DNA of 39,638 bases from Succinivibrionaceae bacterium UBA3769 (GCA_002372325.1 DFFT01000028.1:1-39638); one strand, 5' to 3'; positions 8,692 to 17,585 are shown, counted from the stretch's first letter. Translations and numbers: made by a program. Notes: generated by a model not told the origin, from the letters alone.

Positions 8692-9765
8692 ATGGACAGT
8701 AACATATCTCCTGTGAAATATTCAAACACCGGAGACATCCTGCAGGATGTCCGTAATATCATCGAGGGGGCTCGTGTCAGCGCATATCAGGCTGTCAATT
8801 TAACCCTTGTTCAACGAAACTGGCTTATCGGCCGCAGAATTGCGGAAGAAGAATTGCGCGGCGGTGATCGCGCTCAATATGGGCTTAAGATCATCAAGAC
8901 GCTATCCAGAGAACTGACGGCTGAACACGGCAAGGGCTTCACGAAGACGAATCTCTACAGCTTTTATCAGTTTTACAAAACCTTCCCGGAGATTTTCCAC
9001 ACAGCGTGTGGAAAATCTCAGCCGCTGCTTTCCTGGTCACATTACAGGACTCTGTTGCAGGTGAAGGACGATAAGGCCAGAGCGTGGTATACCAGGGAAG
9101 CCGCCGAGCAGGCATGGGCTGTTCGCACATTGCAGCGAAACATTGACACGCAGTATTACTGCCGTCTCATATCGTCTCAGAACACCGCTCCTGTGGAACA
9201 GGAAATGCGGAAGCTCACCGCCAGTTATCAGAAGGACAGGCTGGAATACCTGAAGAATCCTGTCATTGCGGAATTTCTTGGCTTATCCTCCAATATCGAT
9301 ACGACAGAAACGCAGCTTGAGTCCGCAATCCTATCCAATCTGCAGAAGTTTTTGCTGGGCATCGGCAAGGGGTATGCGTTTGTCGCCCGGCAGCAGCTCA
9401 TCCATACGGAGAAGCAGGATTACTATATCGATCTCGTGTTCTACAATTACATCCTGAAATGCTTTGTGCTGATTGATCTGAAAACCGGAAGGATCACCCA
9501 TCAGGACGTCGGGCAAATGGACATGTATATTCGCATGTACGATGAACTTAAGCGCGGCGAGGGGGACAATCCCGCGCTGGGTATCGTGCTATGTTCTGAG
9601 ACCGATGAGGATATCGCCAGGTATTCCGTGATGCATGGGAGCGAACAGCTTTTTGCCTCCAGGTATAAGCTGTATCTGCCAACAGAAGACGAGATTCGCG
9701 CGGAGATCGAGGCGCAGAAGGCTATTTTTTATCTCCAGCAGAAAGAACAGAACGAACAGGAGTAA
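8692..9765 (+). CDS. YhcG/DUF1016-family PD-(D/E)XK nuclease-domain protein
   Basis: Member of the YhcG (DUF1016) family, which pairs an N-terminal helical domain with a C-terminal PD-(D/E)XK nuclease fold and often sits in defence or mobile regions. The N-terminal part has LVQRNWLIGRRI and KGFTKTNLYSFYQFYKTFPE; the LSWSHYRTLLQV and WAVRTLQRNI segments are family hallmarks. The nuclease core has Asp247 in YYIDLVFYN and Asp262-Leu-Lys264 in IDLKTG, so the active site appears intact. It is 357 residues and complete. AAGG lies eight bases before ATG 8692. A perfect palindrome inside the gene encodes EIFHTACGKS. A broken relative lies at 25383-25847. The biological role of the family is not firmly settled; restriction or recombination are possibilities. 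Confidence 0.9.
   Translation: MDSNISPVKYSNTGDILQDVRNIIEGARVSAYQAVNLTLVQRNWLIGRRIAEEELRGGDRAQYGLKIIKTLSRELTAEHGKGFTKTNLYSFYQFYKTFPEIFHTACGKSQPLLSWSHYRTLLQVKDDKARAWYTREAAEQAWAVRTLQRNIDTQYYCRLISSQNTAPVEQEMRKLTASYQKDRLEYLKNPVIAEFLGLSSNIDTTETQLESAILSNLQKFLLGIGKGYAFVARQQLIHTEKQDYYIDLVFYNYILKCFVLIDLKTGRITHQDVGQMDMYIRMYDELKRGEGDNPALGIVLCSETDEDIARYSVMHGSEQLFASRYKLYLPTEDEIRAEIEAQKAIFYLQQKEQNEQE
8989..9019 (+). repeat. Perfect palindrome inside the YhcG-type gene
   Basis: Arms GAGATTTTCCACAC (8989-9002) and GTGTGGAAAATCTC (9006-9019) flank AGC. It is in frame and translates to similar peptides on both strands (EIFHTACGKS / EIFHTLCGKS). Compare the second palindrome at 27086-27112. Confidence 0.95.
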
Positions 9766-9863
9766 TGAGCCGGCTTAGAGATCATTGTCCTCCCAGTGAT
9801 CCCTATTTGTTTACAAAACTGGGGGTATTGTCTTAGTGGCAGCCACTTGGCCAGGTTCAGCGC

Positions 9864-9894
9864 CATTTCAGTGCTGAGTCATTTCAGTGCTGAG
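9864..9894 (+). repeat. 15-bp direct repeat between two accessory genes
   Basis: CATTTCAGTGCTGAG occurs at 9864-9878 and again at 9880-9894, a 16-bp period, 37 bp before the next start codon. It could be an operator pair or a duplication scar. Confidence 0.8.
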
Positions 9895-9930
9895 GCGTTA
9901 CAGAATAATTATGCATGATAAGGAATTGTG

Positions 9931-11175
9931 ATGTTTGACACCGATAGTGAATTGCTTAAGCAAATTCTGCTGGGCGAGGATTCCAGCCTTGCTTTAAAGG
10001 ATGTGCGTTTTAACGGTAACAGCGTATCCTCACCGAATAACCGCATCATGGCAGATGAACTGGCAGCTATGGCTAACTCGTGCGGCGGCGTATTCGTATT
10101 GGGAGTTGACAGCAAGTCAAAAATGATTACCGGTATCCCCGAGGACAAACTTGATATTGCGGAGACCTGGATACGAAATATCTGTCATGATTTAATTGAA
10201 CCACAGCTTTACTGTCAGATTGCCAAAGCACATCTTTTTGATAGCAAAGGCGATGAAAAGGCTGTTATCAGAGTGGACGTTGCCAGAAGTCTCTTCGTGC
10301 ACAAAGGGCCAAACGGATATTTTCAGAGAATAGGCAGTGCCAATCGTGAGATGGCACCGGAATATCTGGCCAGGCTTTTTCAGGAGAGAAGTCAGACCAG
10401 GCTGATATATTTTGATGAACAGGCGGTGCCAGGCGCATCCGTAAACTCTCTTGATAAATCACTGCGGGATAAATTCAGATCTTCCCTCTCTCCCGATGAT
10501 GACCATGAATTCCTGGTTAAAATGAAATTCATAACTGAATATGAAACCGGAGTTTTTGTTCCTACGGTATCCGGGATCCTGATGGTTTCTGACGAGCCTC
10601 AGGAATACTTAAGAAGCGCGTATATTCAGGCTGAGGCATACAGAGGCACAGAGCGGGATTCCGCGGATCTGCTTGATACCCGGGATATAACAGGCCCTTT
10701 GGATGTTCAAATCCGCGATGCCTGTTTATTTGTAAGACGAAACATGAAGATTAGGGCAGAAAAGAATGAATGGGGAAGATCGGATCATCCGCAGTACTCC
10801 ATGAGAGCTGTATTTGAAGCCGTAGTCAATGCTGTGGCTCACCGGGATTACTCCATCAGCGGTTCAAAAATTCGTCTTCATATGTTTGCTGATCGCATTG
10901 AGATATTTTCACCGGGGGCGCTTCCGGATTCTCTTTCTGCTGAAACCCTGCCATTCAGGCAATTTTCGCGAAACGGCTTAATCAGCAGCTTGCTGGCAAG
11001 GTGTGCCGTGCCTTTGGACATTTCGGACAATAAGCGGACTTTTATAATGGATAACCGCGGGGAAGGGGTACCTGTTATCATCAAGGACAGTGTTGCCTTA
11101 TCCGGGATTGCTCCGGTGTATCAGACATTTGATGATAATGCGGAACTGCTGCTAACGATTTATGCAGCAGCTTAA
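9931..11175 (+). CDS. AlbA_2 (Schlafen-type) / HATPase domain protein
   Basis: Two-domain protein of the COG2865-like group, annotated elsewhere as ATP-binding or RecG-related transcriptional regulator. Residues about 5-130 fit the AlbA_2 putative nucleic-acid-binding fold (LALKDVRFNGN..., ADELAAMANSCGGVFVLGVD). The C-terminal part has EAVVNAVAHRDYS (about residue 295), matching the N-box of HATPase_c_4, then IEIFSPGALPD. The gene is complete at 414 residues. The start is ATG 9931, preceded six bases upstream by AAGGA; GTG 9928 is too close to that site. It follows the nuclease gene in the same direction with a 165-bp gap, so a joint accessory unit is possible but not shown. Function of such proteins is poorly known. 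Confidence 0.82.
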   Translation: MFDTDSELLKQILLGEDSSLALKDVRFNGNSVSSPNNRIMADELAAMANSCGGVFVLGVDSKSKMITGIPEDKLDIAETWIRNICHDLIEPQLYCQIAKAHLFDSKGDEKAVIRVDVARSLFVHKGPNGYFQRIGSANREMAPEYLARLFQERSQTRLIYFDEQAVPGASVNSLDKSLRDKFRSSLSPDDDHEFLVKMKFITEYETGVFVPTVSGILMVSDEPQEYLRSAYIQAEAYRGTERDSADLLDTRDITGPLDVQIRDACLFVRRNMKIRAEKNEWGRSDHPQYSMRAVFEAVVNAVAHRDYSISGSKIRLHMFADRIEIFSPGALPDSLSAETLPFRQFSRNGLISSLLARCAVPLDISDNKRTFIMDNRGEGVPVIIKDSVALSGIAPVYQTFDDNAELLLTIYAAA

Positions 11176-11407
11176 GGTTTTAAACAGAGATTACCGGGTG
11201 AACGGGGACTTCTGAAAAATCCGTTTATTAAGCCCGGGAAACGGAATCTTAATCGTTTTTGAGTTGCCATGCCGATTTTTCCCGCAAAGCCTTATAAAGA
11301 CAGGCTTTGCAGCATTGCGCTTTTTCAAATTAGCGGGTGCGAAACCCGGGGTTCCGCACTGCACCATAGCCCTTCTGAGCCCCTCCGCAGACATCACGAA
11401 CCGCTTG

Positions 11408-12745
11408 CTATTTACCCGAAAGCTCCCGGGCCGGCTTGATTTTTGAGGCCATGATCGCCGGAATCACCGTGGCCATAAAGCTCATGATTACGGCAATGCC
11501 GGCGACATAAACCGCATCCTGCCAGTGGAATTCCGTGGGAACAAAGCCGATAAAGTACACATTCTGATTCAGCACGTGAAAACCAAAAACATTCTCTATG
11601 CCGCTTACTATCTCCGAAAGATTTACCGCCAGAGGAACGCCCAGAATAATGCCCGCCAAGGTGCCGGCGCAGCCGCTTATCGCTCCCTGCACGGCAAAGG
11701 TCTCCATCACCGCCAGCCGGGAGTATCCCATGGAAAGGAGAATCGCCACCTCGGAACGCTTGTCATTGACGGCCATTATCAGACTGGAAACAATATTGAA
11801 GCAAGCCACGGAAATCACCAGAAAGAGAGCCAGATAGAGAATGGATCTTATCATCTGGATATCCTTGTAAAGCCGGCCCTGCACCGACATCCAGCTTCTG
11901 ACATAAAGATTCCCGGCGGAAACCCGCTGGGCCAGGTAGCGAGCTCCGTCCATGCATTCCGTTCCCGCCTGCAATATGTCAGCAGTTCTGAAGGCGATGT
12001 TATTGGCGGAATCCTCCGGCAGATCCAAGAGCCTTCTGGCTTCATTTATGTTTATGAAGGCCACCGCAGCATCCAGCTGACCGCCGATTTCCAGAATGCC
12101 GGTCACCCGGAAGCGCGCGGAGCTGAGAGCTCTGGGGCCGCTCTGATCCCTGCTTTCGGACGCCTTTTGCGCCGCCATAAGAAACTCGGCGCTGTCTCCG
12201 ATTTTTACCCCCAGCTTACGGGCAATGCGGCTCCCCAGAACGATGCCGGGAGCCTCTGTTTCGGACGCATTCTCCGAAACATGGTTTTCCGGAGAAGGGG
12301 GTTCTGCGGAATTATTATCCGCTGCCAGAAAGCTGCCCTCTCTGATAAAGGGACTGAGATGCAGCACCTCGAGCTCCGCCCTGGGATCCACAGCCCTGAC
12401 CTGTACCCCCTTATAAACGCCGCCGGCGGAAACCAGGCCGTTAATGATGATTTCCGGAGCCGCTGCCGCTACCGCCGGACTTTCTGCCAGGATCCGGGTC
12501 TTTTCAGAAACGCCCAGAATGTATTCGCCTTCCACGGGATAGATTTCGGCGGCCGGAATAACCCCCAGCACCCGGTAGCGGAGCTCTCTTTCAAAGCCGT
12601 TCATAGCCGAAAGCCCCGCCAGAATGGCAATCACTCCGATGGCAGCCCCGATGGCGGATGCCTTGCTGATAAAGCCGGACATCATGGTTTTTCTGCCGGA
12701 GGAGGAGAAGCGGAAGCCTATTAAAGCAGGAAGGAGCTTATGCAT
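11408..12745 (-). CDS. lolE: Lipoprotein-releasing system permease LolE
   Basis: Inner-membrane permease of the LolCDE transporter, which detaches outer-membrane lipoproteins from the inner membrane for handover to LolA. An N-terminal membrane helix (about 25-47, with LAGLSAMNGFERELRYRVLG), a large periplasmic domain (about 55-310) and three C-terminal helices give the MacB/FtsX-like layout. VIPAAEIYPVEG, the GGQLDAAVAFI segment and the YFIGFVPTEFHW end resemble LolE more than LolC. At 445 residues it is about 30 longer than E. coli LolE, mostly in the periplasmic domain around 150-215. It starts one base after the lolD stop. Last gene of the lolC-D-E order on this strand. Confidence 0.9.
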   Translation of the reverse strand: MHKLLPALIGFRFSSSGRKTMMSGFISKASAIGAAIGVIAILAGLSAMNGFERELRYRVLGVIPAAEIYPVEGEYILGVSEKTRILAESPAVAAAAPEIIINGLVSAGGVYKGVQVRAVDPRAELEVLHLSPFIREGSFLAADNNSAEPPSPENHVSENASETEAPGIVLGSRIARKLGVKIGDSAEFLMAAQKASESRDQSGPRALSSARFRVTGILEIGGQLDAAVAFININEARRLLDLPEDSANNIAFRTADILQAGTECMDGARYLAQRVSAGNLYVRSWMSVQGRLYKDIQMIRSILYLALFLVISVACFNIVSSLIMAVNDKRSEVAILLSMGYSRLAVMETFAVQGAISGCAGTLAGIILGVPLAVNLSEIVSGIENVFGFHVLNQNVYFIGFVPTEFHWQDAVYVAGIAVIMSFMATVIPAIMASKIKPARELSGK

Positions 12746-12746
12746 T

Positions 12747-13424
12747 TTACTGAATTACCCCGTCTCTCATGGTCAGCACTCTTTCAAAGCGGGAAGCCAG
12801 CTCCCGGTCATGAGTAACGATCATCATGGCAGAACCAGATTCCTCCCGGAGCTCCAGAAGGAGATCAAACACGCTGCCGGCGCTTTTATGATCCAGATTT
12901 CCGGTGGGTTCATCGGCCAAGAGGAGATCCGGCTTATTCACAATGGCCCGGGCAATCGCCACCCGCTGTCTCTCGCCACCGGAAAGCTCGGAGCTCCGGT
13001 GATGCATCCGATCCCGGAGTCCCACCCTTTCCAGAAGAGCGGTTACTCTTTCATTGATTTCATCCCGGGGCGTTCCGGCTATTAAAAGCGGCATGGCGAC
13101 ATTTTCAAAAGCGGAAAAGTCTGCCAGAAGATGGTGAAACTGGTAGACAAACCCCAGATGCCGGTTCCGGAAAACAGCAAGGGCGGACTGAGGAAGCCGG
13201 AACAGATCCTGCCCCCGGAAAAGCACCTGTCCTGCGGTGGGAGCGTCCAGAGTCCCGAGAATATGAAGCAGGGTGCTCTTGCCGGAGCCGGAGGCCCCAA
13301 TCACTGCGGTCATTTCATGAGCATTAAGACTGAAGTCAATCCCCCGGAGCACGCTGGTTTCAATGCTGCCCTCCCGGTATACTCTGGTAAGTCCGGTAAC
13401 CTCCAAAAGCTTTTCAGTATTCAT
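12747..13424 (-). CDS. lolD: Lipoprotein-releasing system ATP-binding protein LolD
   Basis: ATPase that powers LolCE. Walker A GASGSGKST (about 42-50), the Q-loop region HLGFVYQFHHLL, the signature LSGGERQRVAIARA (about 145-158), Walker B LLLADEPTGNLD and switch His in TVTHDRE-like IVTHDREL are all present. FVYQFHHLL is typical of LolD. The 225-residue length is usual. The ATG at 13424 is preceded by a GGGAGAGA site. It lies between lolC (58 bp upstream) and lolE (1 bp gap), so all three should be cotranscribed. Confidence 0.95.
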   Translation of the reverse strand: MNTEKLLEVTGLTRVYREGSIETSVLRGIDFSLNAHEMTAVIGASGSGKSTLLHILGTLDAPTAGQVLFRGQDLFRLPQSALAVFRNRHLGFVYQFHHLLADFSAFENVAMPLLIAGTPRDEINERVTALLERVGLRDRMHHRSSELSGGERQRVAIARAIVNKPDLLLADEPTGNLDHKSAGSVFDLLLELREESGSAMMIVTHDRELASRFERVLTMRDGVIQ

Positions 13425-13456
13425 CCTGACTCTCTCCCTGCTCCTGTTCTGCTCTT

Positions 13457-13484
13457 ACTCATGCTTCCCTACTCATGCTTCCCT
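13457..13484 (-). repeat. 14-bp tandem duplication at the lolC/lolD junction
   Basis: ACTCATGCTTCCCT (+ strand) is repeated exactly at 13457-13470 and 13471-13484, overlapping the lolC stop codon by two bases. It probably arose by slippage and lengthens the lolC-lolD spacer. Confidence 0.85.
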
Positions 13485-14721
13485 ACTCATACCTCAAAAA
13501 CTCCACCGGACGGGTGCGGGAAGCCCGGAAGGCCGGATAAAGAGTTACCAGAAAGCTCATCACAATGGCGCTGGCGGCAATAACCAGCACCGAAGCCGCA
13601 TTCACCTGAACCGGAATACCGGCCATGGCTCCGAAATACTTGTAAAGCCCGGCCATCCTGAGGGTGGTTCCGATATTAAAGGCCAGAAGAAGCCCGAGAC
13701 CGGTGCCCAGCAAGGTTCCCGCAATGCCGGAGATCGCCCCCTCCACCACGAATATTCCCATGATGGTACGGGAGGTCATGCCCATGGTTCTCAGGATGGC
13801 GATTTCCTGAAGCTTGCCCACCACCACCATAATAAGAGCGGACAGCATATTGAAGCCGGCCACGACAACAATAAGGGCCAGCATCAGGGTCATCATAAAC
13901 TTTTCCATAGCGATGCTCTGGAAGAATTCCCCCTCGGTCTCCCGCCAGTCCGAAGCAATGCTGAAGCCCTGCTCCTGAGCTGCCATGCGCACCCGATCCA
14001 CCTCATAGGGATCGCTTAGCCACAGTCTGAAGCCGGACACGGCGCCTTTGGGATACCGTAGAAGCTTCCGAACATCCTCCATGCTGGCCAGCACCAGGGG
14101 AACGCCTCCGGAGGACACCGCTCCCAGATGGTAAACTCCGGAAACGGTAAAGAGCCTTTGCACCGGCTCTCTCCCGAAGGGGGTATAGCGAGCTCCGGAG
14201 GTGGAAATGATTCTTACCCGATCTCCCGGGAGAGCCCCCAGGGCGTCAGCCAGGGGAGCGCCCATAATAACCTCGAAGCTCCGGGGCTCCAAATTAGCAA
14301 AGGCGGCGGAACCGGCATCAATGCGGAGCAGATCATGCGCCGGATACCTGGATGGCGCAATGCCGTAAAGACGGGCTCCGGTAAGAGCATTCTCCCCCTG
14401 AATAAGCACCTCGTCGGAGATTTCGGGCATGGCGGCGGTCACTCCGGGAATACTGAGGACACGGCTCATATCGGCATCCTCGGCAATAGTCCCTCCGGAT
14501 CCGGTAATCACGAGATGGGGCACCTCGGAAAGGAGCCGCTCCTTAAGATCCCCTTCAAGACCGTTCATTACCGACACGACAATGATAAGAGCCGCCACGC
14601 CCAGCATAATGCCCAGCATGGATAATAAAGCAATCACGGAAGCAAAACGGTGCCGTCCGGAAGAAAAAACATAGCTGAGACCTATCGAAAGAAAAATAGG
14701 ACTGAAAATTTTTCTTTTCAC
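13483..14721 (-). CDS. lolC: Lipoprotein-releasing system permease LolC
   Basis: Partner permease of LolE. Residues 1-50 include FLSIGLSYVFSSGRHRFASV and the membrane helix with IIVVSVMNGLEGDLKERLL, typical of LolC. A periplasmic domain (about 55-260) is followed by three helices near 272-295, 320-345 and 365-390, ending with YPAFRASRTRPVEFLRYE. At 412 residues it is close to the usual 399. The start appears to be GTG 14721; GGAGG lies ten bases upstream. First gene of lolCDE on the minus strand. The gap to the next gene upstream (14722-14954, 233 bp) probably holds its promoter; I could not pick one with confidence. Confidence 0.92.
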   Translation of the reverse strand: MKRKIFSPIFLSIGLSYVFSSGRHRFASVIALLSMLGIMLGVAALIIVVSVMNGLEGDLKERLLSEVPHLVITGSGGTIAEDADMSRVLSIPGVTAAMPEISDEVLIQGENALTGARLYGIAPSRYPAHDLLRIDAGSAAFANLEPRSFEVIMGAPLADALGALPGDRVRIISTSGARYTPFGREPVQRLFTVSGVYHLGAVSSGGVPLVLASMEDVRKLLRYPKGAVSGFRLWLSDPYEVDRVRMAAQEQGFSIASDWRETEGEFFQSIAMEKFMMTLMLALIVVVAGFNMLSALIMVVVGKLQEIAILRTMGMTSRTIMGIFVVEGAISGIAGTLLGTGLGLLLAFNIGTTLRMAGLYKYFGAMAGIPVQVNAASVLVIAASAIVMSFLVTLYPAFRASRTRPVEFLRYE

Positions 14722-14954
14722 CTGTCTGTTGCCTCCGCCGTCCGGGATGGAAAAGCGGCGCCCCTGCCGCTCCTCCGCAAATACCAGTCATCGCCGGCCG
14801 CATGTTCCGTCTCCGGCATCTCACCAGAACATCCCATGCAGCCTTAAAAAAACAAAAAATTATACAGGAATCACCCTGTCCATGTCGTCCGAAAATGCCG
14901 CCCGGCTTAAAAAATCAGAGCCTTATTCTGCTAAGACCATTTCCTGCAAAACAA

Positions 14955-15599
14955 TCATTTTTGATTTTGCGAAAGAAGCTCCTTTTCCCGCTCCCGGGCA
15001 TCGCTGCGTTTTTTAAGAAACTCCCGTTCCCGGGCGAAGACCATTTCCACAATGGCGTCCTCATCCTCGGGACGGATCCGGTAAAAGGAAAAACGCACCA
15101 AGCCGCTATCCCCGGGGTTTTCCCGCTCCTCCTCCGGAGCCTCCAAGAGCGCATAGGTATAAACGGCGTTTCCCTCCTCCGGAAAATACAGCTTCACCCG
15201 GTAAAAATCCCCGGGCTTCCCGGAAAATGTTCCTTCGAACGCAGCATCCAGCTCCGTCCGGGCAAAGCTGAACCCGCTCCCTCCGAAGGTGGCGGTTTTG
15301 GGGAGGCTTCTTCCGGAAATCATTTCCCGGGCGGAAATTCTCTCCCGCACCAGCAGTCTTTCAAGCCGCAGAATCTCCTCCCGCTCCAGGAGCAAAAGCT
15401 CCAGCAGCGCCGCAAAATGGCTTCCTTCTCCCGCGATTTCCCGGGAACAGCGGCCGGACAGATCCGGAAAACTCCCCCGGAGCAGAAAGAGATCCGGGAT
15501 CTCCTGCGCAAGATCCCGGGCCTCCGGAATTAAGGCCCCCTCCGGAATATGCTCAAGCTCGGCTAATACCGGAAACTCTATTTCATGAAGATGAGCCAT
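14955..15599 (-). CDS. PilZ-like domain protein upstream of lolCDE
   Basis: Resembles the PilZ-type c-di-GMP receptor proteins often found next to lolCDE in gammaproteobacteria. C-terminal half: TATFGGSGFSF (102-112), DFYRVKLYFPEEGNAVYTYA (131-150) and RFSFYRIRPEDEDAIVEMVF, in the order and spacing of that family, with a charged coiled-coil-like end. The classic RxxxR c-di-GMP motif is not obvious, so ligand binding is unproven. The start was set at ATG 15599 (214 residues), where GAGGA sits four bases upstream. The frame stays open to 15947 with a hydrophobic segment, but that part overlaps a likely gltA promoter and repeated A-rich sequence, so it is probably not translated. Cytoplasmic. 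Confidence 0.65.
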   Translation of the reverse strand: MAHLHEIEFPVLAELEHIPEGALIPEARDLAQEIPDLFLLRGSFPDLSGRCSREIAGEGSHFAALLELLLLEREEILRLERLLVRERISAREMISGRSLPKTATFGGSGFSFARTELDAAFEGTFSGKPGDFYRVKLYFPEEGNAVYTYALLEAPEEERENPGDSGLVRFSFYRIRPEDEDAIVEMVFAREREFLKKRSDAREREKELLSQNQK

Positions 15600-15911
15600 G
15601 GGATCCTCGCATTTTTTAATCTCGGCCGGCAGCAGCAGGCCATAAGAAACCGCAAAACGGGCAGAAGCCGGCCCGGTCTTCCGGCATTTTCCGGAAAATG
15701 AGGAGTCTGCTCCCTGCCCTGCCTCAGATGCAAATTCTGAATGATGCTCCGGGATAATGCAAGAGTCGCAAAATGAGTCAGCGGCAAGACAGCAAATAAC
15801 AGCAAATAACAGCAAAAGACAGGGAAAACGCCCGGAACCTGGCAAGGCAGGCACTTGAAAAAGGAAACAGTTCAGGGGCCAGTCCCGGCTGTTTTCTGTT
15901 TCCAATTTTTC

Positions 15912-15940
15912 CGGACAATTTTCCGGACAAAGTGTAAAAT
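15912..15940 (+). promoter_or_regulatory. Candidate gltA promoter with repeated CCGGACA elements
   Basis: CGGACA (15912-15917), a 17-bp spacer and TAAAAT (15935-15940, preceded by GTG) form a plausible sigma-70 promoter. TTTTCCGGACAA occurs twice around it (15907-15918 and 15919-15930), 12 bp apart, and could bind a regulator. The predicted transcript has a leader of about 235 nt. The remainder of 15600-16183 shows no supported gene. Confidence 0.45.
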
Positions 15941-16113
15941 AGGACAAATTCGGAAAACGAGGACAGGAAGGATCCTGTCCGTCATAATCCGGCGCCGGAA
16001 AAAGCCCTTTTCCGCTAAGCCGCGCCCAAAGTCAGGCCGGCAGAACAGCCAATATAAAAAGGGGCATTATCTGTCTCCGTTATGAGACGGGAAGCGTCAT
16101 GAGGCCTTTGTTT

Positions 16114-16138
16114 CCGTTATTTCCCCGGGAAATAACGG
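16114..16138 (+). promoter_or_regulatory. Perfect 12-bp-arm palindrome in the gltA leader
   Basis: CCGTTATTTCCC (16114-16125) and GGGAAATAACGG (16127-16138) flank a single C. It lies 45 bp before the gltA start and has no adjacent T-run, though a short TTTATTTTT precedes the SD. It could be a repressor operator or an RNA hairpin. Confidence 0.75.
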
Positions 16139-16183
16139 CAGCCCTGACGGTTCCAGGTTTATTTTTGCAAAGGAGTTTTATAA

Positions 16184-17512
16184 ATGTCTGATACTGCTCA
16201 GAAGACAGCTATTCTTTCCATACCCGGTATGGATCCCATAGAGCTGCCCATACTGAAAGGAACTCTCGGTCCGGAGGTTATCGATATCAGAGCTCTGGGT
16301 TCCCACGGGTATTTCACGTATGATCCCGGCTTTGTCTCTACAGCATCATGCAATTCCCGCATTACCTTTATTGACGGAGCCCGAGGCGTGCTCCTTTACC
16401 GCGGCTACCCCATTGATCAGCTGGCTACCGGCTGCGACTACCTGCAGGTATGCTATCTGCTTCTGAACGGCGATCTCCCGGACAGCGAACAGTACCAGGA
16501 GTTCAGGCACCGCATCACCCACCATACCCTGGTGCATGAGCAGATTAATTCCCTGTTCAAGGCCTTCCGCCGCGATTCCCACCCCATGGCCATCATGTGC
16601 GGCATTGCCGGCGCCCTTTCCGCCTTCTATCACGACTCTCTGGACATTTACGATCCGGAGCAGCGGGAACTCACCGCCATGCGGCTCATCGCCAAGATGC
16701 CGACCCTGGCCGCCATGTCCTACAAGTACTCCATCGGCCAGCCCTTCATGTTCCCGAAGAACTCCTTAAGCTATGCCGGTAACTTCCTGAACATGATGTT
16801 CGCCACCCCGTGCGAGGATTACGAGGTGAATCCGGTAATCGAAAGAGCGCTGGATCGCATCTTCATTCTGCACGCCGATCATGAGCAGAATGCCTCCACC
16901 TCCTCGGTGCGCATTGCCGGTTCCTCCGGAGCCAACCCGTATGCCTGCATCGCGGCCGGTCTGGCCTCTCTCTGGGGCCCGGCCCACGGCGGCGCCAACG
17001 AGGCCTGTCTCCGCATGCTGGAGCGCATCGGCACCGTGGAACGCATTCCCCAGTACATCGCCAAGGCCAAGGACAGAAACGATCCCTTCCGCCTCATGGG
17101 CTTCGGCCACCGGGTGTACAAAAACTACGACCCCCGCGCCAAGGTGATGCGGCAGACCTGTCATGAGGTGCTGAACGAGCTTCATATCTCCGACCATCCG
17201 CTTCTGGACGTTGCCATGAAGCTGGAGGAGATCGCTCTTCACGATGATTACTTTATCGAGCACAAGCTCTACCCCAACGTGGACTTCTACTCCGGCATCG
17301 TGCTGAATGCCATTGGCATTCCCACTAACATGTTTACCGTAATCTTCGCCCTGGCTCGCACCGTTGGCTGGATCAGCCACTGGATCGAGATGAACGAGGA
17401 TCCGGCATCCCGCATCGGAAGACCCCGGCAGATCTACATCGGGCAGCCGGAGCGAGAGGTTAAGCCGATTAACGAAAGAGAGAAGTGCATTATCACGCGC
17501 CCGGAAAAGTAA
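16184..17512 (+). CDS. gltA: Citrate synthase (hexameric, NADH-sensitive type)
   Basis: Condenses oxaloacetate with acetyl-CoA to citrate. The 442-residue length, with an N-terminal domain (about 1-60), is typical of the type II enzyme of gram-negative bacteria. Catalytic residues correspond to His268 (GPAHGGANEA), His309 (GFGHRVYKN) and Asp367 (YPNVDFYSG). HADHEQNAST at 230-239 is also conserved. AAAGGAG lies about eight bases before ATG 16184. It is monocistronic, ending in a strong bidirectional terminator. In a fumarate-respiring organism it probably supplies 2-oxoglutarate for biosynthesis; this is inference. Confidence 0.97.
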   Translation: MSDTAQKTAILSIPGMDPIELPILKGTLGPEVIDIRALGSHGYFTYDPGFVSTASCNSRITFIDGARGVLLYRGYPIDQLATGCDYLQVCYLLLNGDLPDSEQYQEFRHRITHHTLVHEQINSLFKAFRRDSHPMAIMCGIAGALSAFYHDSLDIYDPEQRELTAMRLIAKMPTLAAMSYKYSIGQPFMFPKNSLSYAGNFLNMMFATPCEDYEVNPVIERALDRIFILHADHEQNASTSSVRIAGSSGANPYACIAAGLASLWGPAHGGANEACLRMLERIGTVERIPQYIAKAKDRNDPFRLMGFGHRVYKNYDPRAKVMRQTCHEVLNELHISDHPLLDVAMKLEEIALHDDYFIEHKLYPNVDFYSGIVLNAIGIPTNMFTVIFALARTVGWISHWIEMNEDPASRIGRPRQIYIGQPEREVKPINEREKCIITRPEK

Positions 17513-17585
17513 TGCTGATTCTGCCGGCGGAATAACCTGAAGAGAACGCCGGAAGGAATCACTCTCCGCTCCCCTCACATAATTG

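Noticed and set aside
15600..15947. N-terminal extension of the PilZ-like protein with a hydrophobic, signal-like segment
   Set aside because: The hydrophobic part comes from repeated AACAGCAAAT-type sequence, it overlaps the likely gltA promoter, and ATG 15599 has a much better ribosome site and family-like start.
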